DNA from: Listeria kieliensis
GTDB taxonomy: Bacteria > Bacillota > Bacilli > Lactobacillales > Listeriaceae
DNA length: 64,000 nucleotides
Assembly (NCBI RefSeq): GCF_003369925.1
Contig: NZ_LARY01000001.1
Span: forward strand, 124,001-188,000
Direction: 5' to 3'
The notes beneath the pieces are model-generated. The model saw only the letters and a list, made by a program, of their open reading frames with translations. It ran no database searches and was not told where the DNA came from. Positions 1 through 9,070 of the stretch are shown piece by piece; within the stretch, counting starts at the first letter, position 1, and each line of letters begins with the position of its first letter. Both the position numbers and the translations under genes were made by a program.

Positions 1-848
1 GCTGCCGCATTCAGCAAGAAGTTGGAAAGTGTTGCGCCGCTGTAAGCCATGTTTTTGAAGAGGCTGAATTCGATAAAGCCGCTTGTTTGGCGTAATTCAA
101 TGCGGAAGAAGAAAAAGGCGCTGATAAGGAAAACAAGAATCATGATGATCGTTGTTGGACTTGTCCAGCCAAATGTTGAGCCACGTGTGATGACAAGGTT
201 TAAGCAAACCATTGCGATAACGAAAGTAACAAGACCCCATGTATCGAAGCGACCTTTACTTCCTGTTTGAGCTACTTTGCTTTCTGGCGTGCCTTTAATA
301 AGAAGCATACCAAGAAGCGCGATGATAATCGAAATGATGAAAATCCAGCGCCAACCCATGTAAGTTGCGATCGCACCACCGACGAAAGAACAGAATCCAG
401 ATCCACCCCAAGAGCCGATTGACCAGTAGCTTAAGGCACGTTGGCGGTCTTTTCCGTCAAAGTACGTTTTCATAAGAGAAAGGGTTGCTGGCATAATACA
501 AGCAGCAGAAAGTCCTTGAATAACACGACCAATGATGAGAAGAAATGGGCCGTGTGCTAAAACGATTAAAAGCGAACCAAGAATACTTAAAATAAGACCG
601 ATGTAAGTGAGTTTCATGCGACCAAATTTATCTGCTAGTCCTCCAGCAACAACGATGAAAATCCCGGAGAAGAGGGCCGTAAGACTAATTGCGATGTTGA
701 GTAAATCAGAAGAAATCCCAATATCGCTTTGAATTGCGGGAACGATATTTACCATGGACTGGGCGAAGAGCCAGAAGGTCAGGACTCCAAATACGATCCC
801 GATAATCAGTCGGTTCGTTCCTTTATAAGTGGTTTGTTCTTGTTGCAT
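1..848 (-). CDS. MFS drug efflux transporter, NorB/SdrM-like (3' end outside window)
   Basis: Major facilitator superfamily exporter, probably a proton-driven drug or metabolite efflux pump of the DHA2 (14-TM) type. Reading the minus strand from the ATG at 848, the protein begins MQQEQTTYKG and continues as alternating hydrophobic segments. The motif A region, GGLADKFGRMKLTYIG, sits in the first cytoplasmic loop, and RVIQGLSAACIMPATLSL follows further on. About 282 residues are present and the C-terminal half lies beyond position 1. The start codon overlaps the stop of the M20 amidohydrolase by one base (TAATG), so the two genes are translationally coupled and co-transcribed. This suggests the pump exports a product or substrate of the hydrolase. 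Family is certain; substrate is unknown. Confidence 0.85.
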   Translation of the reverse strand, partial: MQQEQTTYKGTNRLIIGIVFGVLTFWLFAQSMVNIVPAIQSDIGISSDLLNIAISLTALFSGIFIVVAGGLADKFGRMKLTYIGLILSILGSLLIVLAHGPFLLIIGRVIQGLSAACIMPATLSLMKTYFDGKDRQRALSYWSIGSWGGSGFCSFVGGAIATYMGWRWIFIISIIIALLGMLLIKGTPESKVAQTGSKGRFDTWGLVTFVIAMVCLNLVITRGSTFGWTSPTTIIMILVFLISAFFFFRIELRQTSGFIEFSLFKNMAYSGATLSNFLLNAA

Positions 849-2044
849 TAGTTTGCACTTCCTTTCAAGTATTCAGAAACCACTGCGCCCATTGATTTAG
901 CAGCAATTAGCAAGCAGTCTTCGTTAATGTCAAATTTTGGATGGTGATGTGGATAAAATACGCCGTTTGCTGGTTTTGCGCCCACGTAGAAGAAACAACT
1001 TGGCACTTTTTCAGCATAGTAAGCAAAATCTTCGGAAGGTGGTTGTGGCTCACAGCGAGTCACTTCGGTTACTTCTTCGATGTTTGCGTCTTTTAGTGTT
1101 TGAGAAACGAAATCGGTCAATTTTTCGTCATTCATCAAAACGGGATAGTCATTTTGATAGTCGAGTTCGTAAGTAACGCCAAACATGGCTTTGATACCAT
1201 CTAAAATACGTGTAATTTCAGTTTGGATTAGTTTACGTGTTTCTTCGGTCATCGCACGCACATCACCTTCAAGTGTGACATGATCTTTAATGACATTAAA
1301 TTGGCCTTTGCCATCGAAAGATCCGATTGTGATAGTGCCAACGCTGAATGGATCCAAGCGGCGACTAATGACCGTTTGAATCGCGGTTACAAAATAGCTT
1401 GCTGCAACGATGGCATCATTTGCCATGTGAGGCGATGAGCCGTGTCCGCCTTTTCCTTGGATGGTCACGTTGAAGTAAGAGCGACCAGTTTGGATAGCAC
1501 CTTCGCGGTAGAAAACGCCGCCTGTTTCCATTGGGCTCATCACGTGGATGCCAAGAACGTTGTCGACGCCATCTAAGACGCCATCTTTGATCATTTGAAG
1601 CGCGCCGCCTGGAGGAACTTCTTCGGCAGGTTGGTGCAACACTTTGATTTTACCTGTAAATTGATTTTTTAATTCAATTAAAGTTTCTGCGAGGATGAGC
1701 ATGTAAGCTGTGTGACCATCGTGGCCGCAAGCGTGCATCACGCCTTCGTTTTGCGAAGCAAAAGGAAGGCCCGTTTCTTCTTTAATTGGAAGCGCGTCAA
1801 AGTCGGCGCGAATAGCGAGGGTTTTCCCAGGCTTCCCGCTATCGATCGTGACAACCACACCGTTTCCACCAGTAAAGGTTTGAACGTCGCAATCCTTGTC
1901 ACGGTAGAAATCGACGATGTATTGTTTGGTGTTGGCTTCGTGGAAGGATAATTCTGGGTGTTCATGCAAATGACGCCGGATGCTCACAATGCGATCCTTT
2001 TTGTCGTCTAAACGTTTGAAAAGTTCTTCTTTCATGTCGTTCAT
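848..2044 (-). CDS. M20 family metallopeptidase / N-acyl amino acid amidohydrolase
   Basis: Zinc-dependent M20D amidohydrolase of 398 residues, the usual length for hippurate hydrolase and N-acyl-L-amino acid amidohydrolase relatives. Such enzymes cut the amide bond of N-acylated amino acids in the cytoplasm. The metal-binding motif HACGHDGHTA lies near residue 106, the Glu pair QPAEEVPPGG near 140, the lid/dimer domain contains GKGGHGSSPH, and the C-terminus has PSEDFAYYAEKVP and PHHHPKFD. An AGGAGG site precedes the ATG. The next gene downstream, an MFS exporter, overlaps by one base. A possible promoter with TATAAT (minus strand, near 2092) has only a weak -35. Exact substrate cannot be told from sequence. 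Confidence 0.9.
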   Translation of the reverse strand: MNDMKEELFKRLDDKKDRIVSIRRHLHEHPELSFHEANTKQYIVDFYRDKDCDVQTFTGGNGVVVTIDSGKPGKTLAIRADFDALPIKEETGLPFASQNEGVMHACGHDGHTAYMLILAETLIELKNQFTGKIKVLHQPAEEVPPGGALQMIKDGVLDGVDNVLGIHVMSPMETGGVFYREGAIQTGRSYFNVTIQGKGGHGSSPHMANDAIVAASYFVTAIQTVISRRLDPFSVGTITIGSFDGKGQFNVIKDHVTLEGDVRAMTEETRKLIQTEITRILDGIKAMFGVTYELDYQNDYPVLMNDEKLTDFVSQTLKDANIEEVTEVTRCEPQPPSEDFAYYAEKVPSCFFYVGAKPANGVFYPHHHPKFDINEDCLLIAAKSMGAVVSEYLKGSAN

Positions 2045-2249
2045 GATTTTTTCCTCCTATAAAAATGAATAATCGATAATGACATCCTTATTATAGCTAG
2101 TTTAAATGGCAGAATAGGAACGTTTTTTGTGTTGTTTGGGGGGGTTTTTTGTTTTAAGTTTGTGATTGAATTTACGAAGGATGAATTTTAGGGTAGAATT
2201 TTTGATATTGAGGGTAGAAAGTAGACAAAAATGAAAATACGGATAAATA

Positions 2250-2284
2250 AAAAGCCGAAAAGGCAAAGGCCTTTTTGGCTTTTC
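2250..2284 (-). terminator. Rho-independent terminator of the ROK regulator gene
   Basis: Inverted repeat AAAAGCC..GGC / GCC..GGCTTTT closes just after the ROK stop codon and runs into a T stretch on the minus strand. Confidence 0.8.
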
Positions 2285-2290
2285 TAAACG

Positions 2291-3445
2291 TTATTCTCCA
2301 AGCTTCAATCGCTCGATATTCAGATATTTCTGTGCGGTGAAGGCGAGTGCGCCGTAAAGCGTGGAATTCTCGCCAAGGGAAGTATTTTTGATGATGACAT
2401 CGGAAGCGAGGCGATTTTTGACGCGATCTTTGATGAAATCAATTGTGATCGGGATTTTTCGTGTAATCGAGCTATTGATTACGACAATTTCTGGTGCGTA
2501 CATCATGATGATATTATTGATGCCAATGCTCAAAATATCCGAATACTTTCGAAGTAAGGTGAACGTTTCTGGATCGTTTTCTTCATAGTAACGGACGAGC
2601 ACATCCGAATTGACTTTTTCAAGTCCTTTTAATTCGCGGAGTTCGTCGTAGATCACTTCATTCGCTCCGTAGCGTTCCAAACAACCATTATTCCCGCAAG
2701 GACAAGCTTTGCCGTGTGGCTGGAAAATTGTATGCCCAATTTCACCAGCTTTCCCGTCTTTCCCAAGATGAAGCCTGCCAGATTCAACGATTCCAGCTCC
2801 AATTCCGCTGTGCATGCTGATCGCAATCAATTTTTCGTATTCCGATGAAAACGTGTATTCGCCAAGTGCGGATAAATTGGCTTCGTTCTCAAGATAAATC
2901 GGAAAGGCATATCGCGCGCTAAGCTCGGTAAATAAGTCTAATTGGTCGAGATCATAGTAAGGCGTGAAAATGATTTCTTCATTCGATACTTGCCCGTGAA
3001 TCGCAAGCGTCATTCCGACAATGCCATGTGGAGTTTCTGGGAGATCTGCCGTTAAATTACGCACCGTTTCTTCTATAACAAAAAGCGCATTTTCTGAAGA
3101 AATCAACTTATCTTTTTGGCTAAGGCTTTTGACGATCGTGCCATCAATATATGCTAAGGCAGCTTCGATGTAATTGTAGCCGATGTCGAGCGCGAGTAGT
3201 AAGGAAGATTTTTTGTTGAAGGATAACATGATCGGCTTTCTTCCGCCAACATTGGAAGAATCCCCAATGCGGGTTTCGAAAATAAGCTCGATATCCATGA
3301 GTTTTTTCGTGATCGACGAAACGGAAGCCTTGTTGAGTTTGGATAACTCGGATAGTTTCGCTCTCGAAATTTCTTTGTTTTGAATAATAAAATTTAATAT
3401 TTTTGCTTCGTTTTGTTCACGAATGGTGTATTTACTGGAAATCAT
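2291..3445 (-). CDS. xylR: ROK family transcriptional repressor, XylR-like
   Basis: Sugar-responsive repressor of the NagC/XylR group, 384 residues. The N-terminal winged helix (about residues 10-75) includes ISRAKLSELSKLNKASVSS, followed by GGRKPIML. The ROK domain begins with LALDIGYNYIEAAL, has the sugar/nucleotide-fold motif HSGIGAGIVESG, and the zinc motif CPCGNNGCLE near residue 250. I chose the ATG at 3445 rather than an upstream in-frame start at 3478 because AAAGGAG lies 7 bases before it. It is divergent from a GPH symporter and a GH31 alpha-xylosidase, and a xyl-type operator lies between them, so it most likely represses those genes in the absence of xylose or a xyloside. The gene symbol rests on context and family. 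Confidence 0.85.
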   Translation of the reverse strand: MISSKYTIREQNEAKILNFIIQNKEISRAKLSELSKLNKASVSSITKKLMDIELIFETRIGDSSNVGGRKPIMLSFNKKSSLLLALDIGYNYIEAALAYIDGTIVKSLSQKDKLISSENALFVIEETVRNLTADLPETPHGIVGMTLAIHGQVSNEEIIFTPYYDLDQLDLFTELSARYAFPIYLENEANLSALGEYTFSSEYEKLIAISMHSGIGAGIVESGRLHLGKDGKAGEIGHTIFQPHGKACPCGNNGCLERYGANEVIYDELRELKGLEKVNSDVLVRYYEENDPETFTLLRKYSDILSIGINNIIMMYAPEIVVINSSITRKIPITIDFIKDRVKNRLASDVIIKNTSLGENSTLYGALAFTAQKYLNIERLKLGE

Positions 3446-3500
3446 AGGGTGACTCCTTTCGCTTTCGTCTATAATCATAGCATATATTTTTTGAAAGCGG

Positions 3501-3529
3501 TTGACAATTATTTTAGAATCTTTTATATT
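3501..3529 (+). promoter_or_regulatory. Sigma-A promoter of the xyloside operon
   Basis: TTGACA (3501-3506), 17-base spacer, TATATT (3524-3529). It drives the symporter and alpha-xylosidase genes. A partial cre-like sequence, TGAAAGCGGTTGAC (3492-3505), overlaps the -35. Confidence 0.8.
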
Positions 3530-3539
3530 AGTTCTTGTA

Positions 3540-3568
3540 AGTTAGTTTATCGTACAAATAAACCTAAG
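3540..3568. promoter_or_regulatory. XylR-type operator
   Basis: Imperfect dyad TTAGTTTAT (3542-3550) and ATAAACCTAA (3558-3567) just downstream of the -10. It resembles the known Bacillus xyl operator half-sites TTAGTTT / AAACTAA. Its place at about +5 to +30 fits repression by blocking the start of transcription. Confidence 0.7.
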
Positions 3569-3646
3569 TCAACTTTGAATGGAAAGGATGTGAATGATTA
3601 CAACCAGTTCGGACGAAAATACGATGAAGTAAAATAGCGGCGGAAT

Positions 3647-3660
3647 TGAAAACGCTGTCA
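3647..3660. promoter_or_regulatory. Catabolite response element (cre) in the 5' leader
   Basis: TGAAAACGCTGTCA matches the CcpA consensus TGWNANCGNTNWCA at every position. It sits about 110 bases downstream of the promoter, where CcpA acts as a roadblock. A second, less perfect candidate is TGAAAGCGTTACCT (3707-3720). Confidence 0.65.
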
Positions 3661-3806
3661 ACAAGAAGTGGGTTTTAAGGTTTTATTTAAACTCAATCCA
3701 ATTTTTTGAAAGCGTTACCTTTAGAAAGGCAAATAAAATGTTGCAGCGCTCACTTGCGGGTTCTAGCAATGAAACTTAACGATAAAAACAGAAATGAGGG
3801 AGCAAA

Positions 3807-5276
3807 GTGGAACAAAATCTAGATCAAAAAAACGTGGCTGGCGGAGCGATCAGCACGCCGGCGAAAACGGTCAGGGCGAATCAAGTGCCTTGGAAAGAGC
3901 GAATTGCTTATGCGATGAGTGATTTTGGCTGTAATACGGTGTTTCAAATCCTCGGGACGTATTTCCTGGTATTTTGTACGGATACGTTAGGCGTTGCGGC
4001 GGCAGCGACTGCGGGACTTTTTGCGCTAACGGCTATTATTGACTCGGTGGACGGCATTTTTTGGGGGCAATTGATCGACCGGACGCACACAAAATGGGGG
4101 AAATCACGGCCGTATTGGCTTTGGTTCACGATTCCGTTTGCAATTTTTTGCGTCATGGCTTTTTCGGCACCAAGCTTCATTATGGGAAGCGAAACAGCAA
4201 AAATCGTGTGGATTTATATCGCTTATATTGGCGCGAAAGTCCTTTATTCAGCCATTAATATCCCCGTAACTTCGATTTTACCTGCACTCACATCTAATCC
4301 AAAAGAACGGGTAACACTTTCTACGATCCGTCAATTTTTTGGAAACTTCGGGTCGGCGCTATTCTTGCCATTAACCCTTCCCGCTGTCGTTTTCTTTGGC
4401 GGATTGATGGGCGATGGCGCGAGTGGATCGAAATCAGCTGCTGGTTGGACCATTTGGGCAGTTATTCTTGGGATTATTACGATTATCGCGATGTTCACAG
4501 CCTTTTTCGGGACGAAAGAACGCGTTGTCACACGAGATTCCAAACGTTCTGTCCCCATGCGTGAAAGCGTCAAGGCAATCAAAGGGAATTATCCATGGTT
4601 TATCATTATTTTTATCAACTTTGTTTTTTGGGGAGCTTTTGCGATTCGTTCAAGCGCGCTTCCTTACTACTTCAAATATAATCTAGGTCAAGAAGCACTT
4701 GGTTCGCTGACGCTTCTTGGAACTACGCTTCAACTGGCTACAACCGCGCTGGTTCCGTTTTTCGTCGGCAAAATCGGGAAACGAAACACGATGATGATCG
4801 GAATGATTGGAACGATCGTATCCCAGCTCTTGCTATTTTTATCCGAAAAAATGGGCGGCAATGTTCCCATTATTTTGACCGCGGTCGTTTTCTTCTACTT
4901 GAGCCAAGGCTTGATTGGAGCACTAATTGCCGTAATGCTCTCGGACGCAGTGGATTTCGGAGAATGGAAAAACGGCATTCGTGCTGAAGGATTTGTCACT
5001 TCTTTCTCTTCTTTTTCCGCGAAACTGGGGATGGGACTTGGTTCTATGCTTCTCTCAGCGGTACTCGCGATGGGGCACTACATCGAATCGACGGGCGCTA
5101 ACGTGACGAGCCAGCCAGATACAGCCTTAAACGCGATTTCGCTTGGCTTCATTTGGATCCCACTGATTGGCTACATTCTATCCGCGATTGCCCTTTACTT
5201 CAATAATTTGGATAAATTTGAAGACCAAATGGCATCCGAATTAGACGAAAAACACGCTCGTGAATTATCCGAGTAA
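3807..5276 (+). CDS. GPH family sugar:cation symporter, xyloside type
   Basis: Glycoside-pentoside-hexuronide:cation symporter of 489 residues with about 12 membrane segments, related to E. coli YicJ and XynB-type transporters. Early sequence WKERIAYAMSDFGCN and GFLD-like loop IDSVDGIFWGQLIDRTHTKWGKSRPYW (quoted as key residues D-GQLIDRTHT-GKSRPYW near residue 85) are family hallmarks, as is AVDFGEWKNGIRAEG in the second half. The start is a GTG preceded by GAGGGAG. It lies 24 bases ahead of the GH31 gene in the same transcript, so it probably imports an alpha-xyloside such as isoprimeverose for cytoplasmic cleavage. Substrate is inferred from the neighbour and not from transporter residues. 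Confidence 0.85.
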   Translation: MEQNLDQKNVAGGAISTPAKTVRANQVPWKERIAYAMSDFGCNTVFQILGTYFLVFCTDTLGVAAAATAGLFALTAIIDSVDGIFWGQLIDRTHTKWGKSRPYWLWFTIPFAIFCVMAFSAPSFIMGSETAKIVWIYIAYIGAKVLYSAINIPVTSILPALTSNPKERVTLSTIRQFFGNFGSALFLPLTLPAVVFFGGLMGDGASGSKSAAGWTIWAVILGIITIIAMFTAFFGTKERVVTRDSKRSVPMRESVKAIKGNYPWFIIIFINFVFWGAFAIRSSALPYYFKYNLGQEALGSLTLLGTTLQLATTALVPFFVGKIGKRNTMMIGMIGTIVSQLLLFLSEKMGGNVPIILTAVVFFYLSQGLIGALIAVMLSDAVDFGEWKNGIRAEGFVTSFSSFSAKLGMGLGSMLLSAVLAMGHYIESTGANVTSQPDTALNAISLGFIWIPLIGYILSAIALYFNNLDKFEDQMASELDEKHARELSE

Positions 5277-5300
5277 AATCAACGTTAAAGGAGAATGAAG

Positions 5301-7547
5301 ATGAAATTTACAGATGGCTATTGGCTAAATAAAGAGCAGTATAAAATTGAAAATCCAGTCGAGGTCTATGAAGCTTCCGCCGTGCAAGATGAAGCCGGAA
5401 ATGACTCGCTTCTTGCCTACGCAACGTACCGGAAAATTATCGAACGCGGGAATACGCTTAACGTGGGGAATACCACGATTCGCGCGTTCTCGCCGATGGA
5501 AGACGTGATCGGCATTCGGCTGACGCACTTCGATGTGGATGACAAAAATCCTCGCTACACACTTTACCCTGAGAAAAACGTGGCGCCGAAAGTCGAAATC
5601 GAGGAAGGCGAAGTAAACGGACAAGGCGCGGGCGTTCGGGCAGGAAACGCGAAATTGAGCTCCGGTCGGCTTGATGTGGAACTGCCGCTACACGGCGACT
5701 TTAGGATGGCTTTTCATTTTACGGACGCATCAGGCTTTCGCCACGAGCTAACGGCTTCAGAGCCGGCAGCGCAAGCATCCATTGATGACCTCACAGCCGG
5801 ATCGCTTTACCCGCTAAGTGTTGCGGGAGCACAGGCGAACTATCAAGATGCGCGTCAAGCGGGGATGATTTTGAAGCGTTCGAAGCATTTTATGCGGGAA
5901 ATGTTGAATATTGATGTCGATACGAAAATTTATGGGACTGGGGAACGGTTTACGCCGTTTGTGAAAAATGGCCAATCGGTGGAAATTATCAATAAAGATG
6001 GCGGTACGGGTTCGGAACAATCCTATAAAAATATCCCCTTTTACTTAGCATGCAAGCCTGGGCTTAAAAAGCAAAACGGTCTTTATTATGGCGTCTTTGT
6101 CAACCACAGTCAGCCAGTCAGTTTCGAGATTGCATCCGAGAACGTGCAGCGCGTGCAGTTTGCGACGGAAGGTGAGCATCTGGAATACTTCGTCATCGCT
6201 GGGGAATCTGCAAAAGAGGTACTCGGCAAGTTCAACAAATTGACGGGTGGCGGCACTCTTCCTCCTGCTTGGACGTTCGGGCTTTGGCTTTCCACTTCTT
6301 TTACGACGGACTATTCGGAAGAAACGGTGATGAAGTTTATCGACGGTATGGAAGAACGCGATTTGCCGCTTGATGTGTTTCACTTTGACTGTTTTTGGAT
6401 GAAGGGTTTTGAGTGGAGTAATTTCGAGTGGGACAAGGAGGCTTTCCCGGATCCAAAAGGGTTGCTTCGTCGTTTGCATGACAAGGGGCTTAAAATCTGC
6501 GTGTGGATTAATCCTTATATTGCGCAAAAGTCGCCCCTCTTTAAAGAAGGCGTCGAAAAGGGTTATTTTATCACGCATGAAGATGGCACGCCTTGGCAGT
6601 GGGATCTTTGGCAAGCGGGCAATGCTTACGTTGATTTTACGAATCCATCTGCGGTTCGCTGGTATCAAGATCATTTGAAACGTTTGCTTGAAATGGGCGT
6701 TGACTGCTTTAAAACGGACTTTGGGGAACGGGTGCCCATGTATGATGCGAAGTTCCATGATGATTCGAATCCACAAGGCGCGCATAACTTCTATACGCAT
6801 CTTTATAATGAAGCGGTTTATGATGTGCTTAAAGCAGAAAAAGGCGACAGTGAAGCCGTTGTATTTGCAAGAAGTGCCACTGTCGGCGGGCAACAATTCC
6901 CGATTCATTGGGGCGGCGATAACGTTTCAAGTTATACGTCGATGGCAGACACGTTACGTGGCGGTTTATCGTTCTTATTAAGTGGTTTCAACTTCTGGAG
7001 CCATGATATTGGCGGATTTGAAGAAAGTACACCAGCAGATCTGTACAAACGCTGGACGCAATTTGGATTGTTATCCTCACATTCACGTTATCACGGCAAC
7101 ATTCAATATCGTGTGCCATGGTTGTTTGATGAAGAAGCGGTCGAAGTAACTCGTAAATTTACGAAGCTTAAAGTGCAAATGATGCCTTATTTATATCCGC
7201 AAGCGCGCAAGGCTGTAGAAGAAGGAATTCCTTTGATGCGCCCACTATTTCTTGAATTTGCGAATGATCCTAACACATACGGGCTTGATTTGCAGTATAT
7301 GCTCGGGGATAGTTTACTGGTCGCGCCAATTTTCAATAAGGAAGGCAAGGCGAGATTTTACTTGCCGGAAGGGAAATGGACACGCCTTGTTAAAGATGAA
7401 GGCATGGCAGATGTGGTCGAATCGGATGGCGAATGGTTTGAAGAAACGCATAGTTTCCTAAGCTTACCGCTATTCGTTCGCGAAGGCCACGAGGTAAAAC
7501 TCGATGCGAATCTAAAAAAAGCAGGGGACTACAAGGAAAAGGCGTGA
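5301..7547 (+). CDS. yicI: Alpha-xylosidase, glycoside hydrolase family 31 (YicI-like)
   Basis: Retaining alpha-glycosidase of 748 residues (E. coli YicI has 772), cytoplasmic, releasing alpha-linked xylose. The order is N-terminal beta domain, then a (beta/alpha)8 barrel. The catalytic nucleophile Asp is in FKTDFGERVP, the form typical of alpha-xylosidases, and the acid/base Asp is in HWGGDNVSSY. I start at ATG 5301: the ATG at 5295 is one base from the AAGGAG site, while 5301 has ideal spacing and gives MKFTDGYW as in the family. It forms an operon with the upstream symporter and ends at a terminator at 7584. Control by the divergent ROK repressor and by CcpA is inferred from the upstream sites. 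Confidence 0.92.
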   Translation: MKFTDGYWLNKEQYKIENPVEVYEASAVQDEAGNDSLLAYATYRKIIERGNTLNVGNTTIRAFSPMEDVIGIRLTHFDVDDKNPRYTLYPEKNVAPKVEIEEGEVNGQGAGVRAGNAKLSSGRLDVELPLHGDFRMAFHFTDASGFRHELTASEPAAQASIDDLTAGSLYPLSVAGAQANYQDARQAGMILKRSKHFMREMLNIDVDTKIYGTGERFTPFVKNGQSVEIINKDGGTGSEQSYKNIPFYLACKPGLKKQNGLYYGVFVNHSQPVSFEIASENVQRVQFATEGEHLEYFVIAGESAKEVLGKFNKLTGGGTLPPAWTFGLWLSTSFTTDYSEETVMKFIDGMEERDLPLDVFHFDCFWMKGFEWSNFEWDKEAFPDPKGLLRRLHDKGLKICVWINPYIAQKSPLFKEGVEKGYFITHEDGTPWQWDLWQAGNAYVDFTNPSAVRWYQDHLKRLLEMGVDCFKTDFGERVPMYDAKFHDDSNPQGAHNFYTHLYNEAVYDVLKAEKGDSEAVVFARSATVGGQQFPIHWGGDNVSSYTSMADTLRGGLSFLLSGFNFWSHDIGGFEESTPADLYKRWTQFGLLSSHSRYHGNIQYRVPWLFDEEAVEVTRKFTKLKVQMMPYLYPQARKAVEEGIPLMRPLFLEFANDPNTYGLDLQYMLGDSLLVAPIFNKEGKARFYLPEGKWTRLVKDEGMADVVESDGEWFEETHSFLSLPLFVREGHEVKLDANLKKAGDYKEKA

Positions 7548-7583
7548 AGCCTGACAAAATCCGCTGTGTTCTTGCAAAAAAAG

Positions 7584-7616
7584 AAAGAAGTCGTTTTCAG
7601 TGCGGCTTCTTTTTTG
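7584..7616 (+). terminator. Terminator of the xyloside operon
   Basis: Stem AAAGAAGTCG (7584-7593) with CGGCTTCTTT (7603-7612), followed by T residues. Confidence 0.75.
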
Positions 7617-7714
7617 TGCGTGAAAATAGTTGTTCATTTTTCGAAAGTAAAATTGGGAAAAAGGGTTATAATAGGAAACAAAGAGAGAGAAAAAGTCACA
7701 AAGGAGTGAGAAAA

Positions 7715-8764
7715 ATGGTTATTTCAGAAGCGAAAGCCCGAGAATTTTACGAGGCGCTACTTCATAAAAATAAACAGTACGATGGCACTTTTTTTGCAGG
7801 AATCAAAACAACGGGAATTTTTTGCCATGCGAGCTGTACGGCTAGGAAGCCTAAGTTTGAGAACTGCGAATTCTTTTTGACGGCAGAAGAGGCTTTACTG
7901 GCCGGATTCAGACCTTGCAAACGCTGCATGCCACTAACTTATCCAAATAGCATCCCAGAAGAAGTCGAAACGCTCGTCGCTGCCGTTGAGGCCCATCCAG
8001 AAAAGCGCTGGAAAGAAGCAGATTTCCACGAACTAGGGATCCATTCAGCTACAGCGCGCCGCAAATTTAAAGAGATTTACGGCATGACTTTTGTGCAATA
8101 CGCGCGCTCAAGACGAATGGGGATTGCTTTCAAAGAAATCTTAGCGGGCGAAAAAGTCATTGACCAGCAAGTTTCGCTTGGATACGAATCCTCAAGTGCC
8201 TTCAATGATGCCTTCACCAAAATCATGGGGAACCCACCAAAGAAAACCGAAGTGAAGCCGCTTTACGCCAATATTATCGCGACGCCAGTTGGGCGAATGT
8301 TTAGCCTCACGGATGAAGAAGCGCTGTACCTGCTTGAATTCATGGATCGGCGCGGTTTGGAACGGGAAATCGAGCAGCTTCGAAAAAAGCACAACGCCCG
8401 AATTTTAGTGGGGAAAACAGAAACGAATACCAAACTCGAACAAGAGCTAGAGGAATACTTTGCGCAAGAACGAACGGATTTTACGATACCGCTTCATTTG
8501 GATGGCACTCCGTTTCAAAAACAAGTGTGGCAGTCACTACTTGAAATCCCTTCAGGCGAAACAAGGTCCTATCAAGAGATCGCGCTCACGCTTGGCAATA
8601 AGAATCTCGTTCGAGCGGTCGGAAATGCCAATGGCTTGAATAAAATCGCGATTGTTATCCCATGTCACCGAGTGATCCAGACAAATGGAGAACTTGGCGG
8701 CTACGGGGGTGGCGCTAGGCGCAAGAAATACTTGCTTCAATTAGAAGGGCATAAAGCAGAGTGA
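7715..8764 (+). CDS. ada: Ada: methylphosphotriester repair, AraC regulator and O6-methylguanine methyltransferase
   Basis: Bifunctional DNA alkylation repair and regulatory protein of 349 residues, the E. coli Ada arrangement in one chain. N-terminal Ada zinc domain: Cys37 (FCHASC, methyl acceptor), Cys41 and the pair in RPCKRC. Middle AraC-type helix-turn-helix, about residues 85-175 (HSATARRKFKEIYG, SLGYESSSAFNDAF). C-terminal methyltransferase with acceptor Cys317 in IVIPCHRVI and the following GELGGYGGG. The true start is ATG 7715, preceded by AAGGAG; open frame further upstream runs through the xyloside terminator. It is a single-gene unit closed by a terminator. By family knowledge, methylation of the N-terminal Cys turns it into an activator of its own gene. 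Confidence 0.93.
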   Translation: MVISEAKAREFYEALLHKNKQYDGTFFAGIKTTGIFCHASCTARKPKFENCEFFLTAEEALLAGFRPCKRCMPLTYPNSIPEEVETLVAAVEAHPEKRWKEADFHELGIHSATARRKFKEIYGMTFVQYARSRRMGIAFKEILAGEKVIDQQVSLGYESSSAFNDAFTKIMGNPPKKTEVKPLYANIIATPVGRMFSLTDEEALYLLEFMDRRGLEREIEQLRKKHNARILVGKTETNTKLEQELEEYFAQERTDFTIPLHLDGTPFQKQVWQSLLEIPSGETRSYQEIALTLGNKNLVRAVGNANGLNKIAIVIPCHRVIQTNGELGGYGGGARRKKYLLQLEGHKAE

Positions 8765-8773
8765 AGCTTTTTT

Positions 8774-8810
8774 AAAGACTCTTAATCGTTAGGCGTTTAA
8801 GAGTCTTTTT
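8774..8810 (+). terminator. Terminator after ada
   Basis: Perfect 12-base stem AAAGACTCTTAA (8774-8785) and TTAAGAGTCTTT (8797-8808), then T residues. Between 8811 and 9070 I see nothing else recognisable. Confidence 0.85.
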
Positions 8811-9070
8811 ATGTTTTCGCACAAACAAGATTCGAAAAACGGTCACATTAGGAAAAAAATCATTGTGTATTTGCAAAATAGAATTGATAGATGTAAGGTA
8901 TATTATGAAATAAAAAGGGTTTAATAAGCGCCCCTGCCTCTCGTTGCAAACTCTGCTTTTATTGTGTATCATGAATGAGTTGAGTTTTTAGAATAGTCAG
9001 AGGTGAATACACGAAGATTAGCATTTGGCATCTACTAGCTCCGAAAAGCAGGAAAAGGGAGAGGACTTCA

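Noticed and set aside
6045-6908. 287-codon open frame antisense to the alpha-xylosidase gene
   Set aside because: Mirror frame of a GC-rich, strongly coding gene; composition rich in Arg, Ile and Lys without domain logic and no start site.
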